Shown here piece by piece: positions 61,095 to 64,000 of a stretch of 64,000 bases of DNA (the first letter of the stretch is position 1; each line of letters starts with the position of its first letter). The translations under genes were made by a program, and so were the position numbers. Origin of the DNA: Fratercula arctica (taxonomy: Eukaryota; Chordata; Aves; Charadriiformes; Alcidae); the NCBI GenBank assembly GCA_947846985.1, contig CANTUZ010000005.1:48945389-49009388 (forward strand), written 5' to 3'. The notes below the pieces were generated by a model. That model was not told where the DNA came from and did not search any database. It worked only from the letters and a program-made list of their open reading frames with translations.

Positions 61095-61635
61095 TCATAA
61101 AATCATAGAATCATAGAATGGTTTGGGTTGGAGGAGACCTTAAAGATCATCTAGTTCCAAGCCCCCTGCCATAGGCAGGGGCACCTCCCACTAGACCAGG
61201 TTGCCCAAAGCCCCATCCAGCCTGGCCTTGAACACTTCCAGGGATGGGGCATCACAACTTCCCTGGGCAACCTATTCCAGTCCCTCACCACACTCATAGT
61301 AAAAAATTTCTTCCTAACATCTAATCTAAATCTGCCCTCTTCCAGTTTGAAGCCATTACCCCTCATCCTATCACTACATGCCCTTGTAAAAAGTCCCTCT
61401 CCAGCTTTTTTGTAGGTGCCCTTCAAATACTGGAAAGCTGCTATAAGGTGTACCCTTCTCTCCTCCAGACTGAGAAACCCCGAATCTCTCAGCCTGTCTT
61501 CACAGGAAAGGTGCTCCAGCCCTCTGATCATCTTCACGGCCCTTCTCTGGACCCACTCCAACAGGTCCGTGTCCTTCTTATGTTGGGGGCTCCAGAGCTG
61601 GACACAGGATTCCAGGTGGGGTCTCATGAGAGCAG
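61095..61635 (-). mobile_element. CR1 LINE 3' fragment with a long open ORF2 end
   Basis: The minus strand encodes about 150 open codons of the CR1 ORF2 C-terminus: [39 protein letters not shown], then [11 protein letters not shown]. It ends in the 3' UTR and the ATTCTATGATTCTATGATTT tail at 61095-61120. It is younger looking than the intron copies but 5'-truncated, so it cannot move by itself. Confidence 0.95.
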
Positions 61636-64000
61636 ACTAGAGGGGCAGAATCCCAGAGCAGAAATAATCGCTTTCTTTTTTTCACTTTTTTTAAAATGTT
61701 CAGGCTCGTAGTGACACACAACTTCCCAGAGTTTATCCCTCTCTAGCCAGGCCCTTAGAGAACGATAAGATGGGTGACAAAAGGCATCAAGAACAACAGC
61801 ATGTTCTATCCTTGTGTGACAATGGCACCCAATCTCAACCAGCAATGGCAAAACTCCCAGCTCACGCTCGATTTCCCCATGTCCTTGGCAGGGTGGTGTA
61901 GACTCTGTGCTGGAGAGGAGCTGTGTATCACAATTCCAGCCAACAGCAACGTGCTCTGGTGCCTTATCCCCTTGGTCAAATGATGACAGAATTAAAACAG
62001 GAGCAAAGGTGCTAATAGACACGCAAAATAGGACTTTCTACTTTACACACACGGAGCTTTTCCTTCTCCCTCATCACAGAGATTTGCTGAAACCTGTGAA
62101 CATGCTTTTAATTGAAGAGTCTAAACCATCAATCATATAAAAAAGCTTGCCACATTCTGCACTGCCTGCCAGCTGCCTATGAGGAAAAAATAGAAAGTAC
62201 CAAAGGAGCATATGAATTGAATTGTATTGAAAATTTACTCAGTCAATCTTTCGGGACCAATTCTTGTCTCTCAGAACTGATTTCACTGCACTATTTGTCT
62301 TGGTAATATAACCAGAAGTGCTTTCTTCCTTCTGGGAATTGAAATGCCTCTTGCTGTAACCTCTCCCGCACAGCAGCTGAAATCACAGGGGCTGTATTAC
62401 CTACTGGACAAATTCTCAGCCATTAAAATCTTTCTATTCTCCTTCATGGCCCACTTTAAGGTACCCTCTGTTCTTAACAGGAAAGGCAGTTGTTGGGCCC
62501 ATTAAACCATTTCTTCAGAGTTGTGCAGTCCAGTGTATGTCAGAACTAACATGCCCTACTGTTCAGCAGTGGAAAGAGATAAAAGATTGTGATGGGCCAT
62601 GAAATAGCAGCCTTTGCACAGAGTTTGATCACCAGGTCCTGTTAAATGTTGCTAGTATTTTACTTTGTTCCTGAAGAAAAATTGATTTGCTTGTAGCTAA
62701 AGCCTTCTTGTAGTGAGAAGTGTAGTTCTGAAACTGCGGAGTTTTGGTTTCTGTTAACACAGAACCTGTATTAACACATTGCCCTGTCAAATTTCAGTGT
62801 GGTGCCTCAGCCAGACTGAACTCAGCTCTGTGGGCTCAGACAGCAACAATCTGAAGATTACATCCCTATATCTAAGCAGTATCAGTCTCTCGTGTCTTGG
62901 CGCCACTCTCACGGGCTGCTGTAGCAACTGCTTTGCCGGTTCAAGAGTGCAGAAGGGAGGCTGGATTGGCTTAAGAGCACTCAGGAATTTTCCTGAGTAG
63001 ATAGGAAGAATCACTTTTTACTGATGAATACAGCCTCTGTGTGGCAAAGAGAGATTCAGTAGAGAGAGGAGAAAGGGGCAAGAGTGAGGTGGGCAGGTCA
63101 AAGAAGCAATACAGAGAAACGTGGCCTGTGTGGACCGGAGGATGCAGGTGTTTGACACACCAGCAAGAATGAGTCATTAAGACAAGGAGGGCCTGGTGTG
63201 CAGGTGGGTGACACTTTTCAGTTATCTCTCAGCTACCAGTATTTTTGCAAAGACATATCTTCTAACATATTTGTATTGATCTTTGAAGTACAAGAAAACC
63301 CTTAAGACAAGAACCAGACTTTCTTCCTGTCTTAAGCATCCCCCTCAAAAGGTGTGCTCCCAAACATTCTTGGTATCATTTCTTGCCTTTTTCTGATACT
63401 GCTTTCAAGTCTTATTCTAGAAGATTGATTTGTCTGTAGTGTGCATGGGAAATCCTCCCATGTCCACTCTACACAAGCCTCTAGTCCAAGCAATTTCTCA
63501 CCTGCTGCTACTGTGATCTATGGGAACAATATATATTGATTAGTGGCTGGACATGAAACTGTGTGAAGCTGAAGGACGCTTCTTTTATTGAGAACCAATT
63601 CCCTGCTTGCTCTGTTTTCCTGTTATGAGCTCCAGAAGCAAAGATTAATGACAGCCGTTCCACTTGTTTAAACAGCTGATGTCTCAGGCCTAGATCCCAC
63701 CTGGGGCTCCCTTCTGGACAATAACAACAGACCATTACTGAGCTAAGCAAAAAACCACCATAAAAAATAGCAAAGTTTTAGCTTCCAAGTTGGCAAAGAA
63801 AATAATTTCTGCAGGAGCAAAAAACCCGTTGAAGGTCAGAAAATGAGAACCACTATGGTAGCAACAGAATCTTTGCTATAGTCCATTACTTTTGCATTTT
63901 CATAGATGCAGATTGCAAAATGCAGACATTGCTGGGGTGAGATGCAGCTGTTGGATATGAAGAGACACAATTGCTATAACTGTATGATGGATGTGTTCAC
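61636..64000. other. Intergenic stretch to the right edge, no gene recognised
   Basis: Nothing recognisable on either strand. Composition is ordinary, and there is no CpG island. Confidence 0.55.

Overview
The window looks like bird (avian) nuclear DNA. The evidence is two split vertebrate genes with short introns and all repeats of the CR1 LINE type, whose 3' ends carry the characteristic ATTCTGTGATTC-like tail. No SINEs of mammalian type were seen. The species cannot be named from the sequence alone. No operon, phage, CRISPR array or rRNA is present, and I did not recognise any tRNA.

Region 1 (1 to about 24.3 kb, minus strand) is the 5' half of TTC17. I could place exons 1 to 12, which encode about the first 529 residues of a protein that is about 1,140 residues in mammals. 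The rest of the gene lies beyond base 1. Exon 1 sits in a CpG island (about 23.6-24.6 kb) and is separated from exon 2 by a 15 kb intron that holds several old CR1 fragments.

Region 2 (about 24.6-41.9 kb, minus strand) is a complete API5 gene. It has fourteen coding exons that join without any frame break into a 523-residue protein. The heptad leucines, the acetylation-site lysine, the bipartite nuclear signal and the RGG-like tail all fall where they do in the mammalian protein. Its 3' UTR appears to occupy about 25.6-27.7 kb. Its promoter is a second CpG island at about 41.4-42.0 kb. API5 and TTC17 lie head to tail in the same order and orientation as on human 11p, so this is conserved synteny.

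Region 3 (about 42-64 kb) is the 5' flank of API5. I recognise no gene there. It contains CR1 fragments, a 0.9 kb C/G-rich minisatellite (45.2-46.1 kb) with a higher-order structure and repeated G-quadruplex-capable blocks, a CpG-rich segment directly next to that minisatellite, and an AT-rich stretch with clustered inverted repeats near 48.3-48.6 kb.

The two genes share no known pathway. TTC17 is a TPR protein tied to actin and cilia, and API5 is a nuclear anti-apoptotic helical-repeat protein. The most checkable unusual points are a probable GC-AG intron in TTC17, the short API5-TTC17 tandem spacing, paired ATG/YY1-like motifs at the TTC17 start, and the minisatellite. I found no convincing undescribed system.
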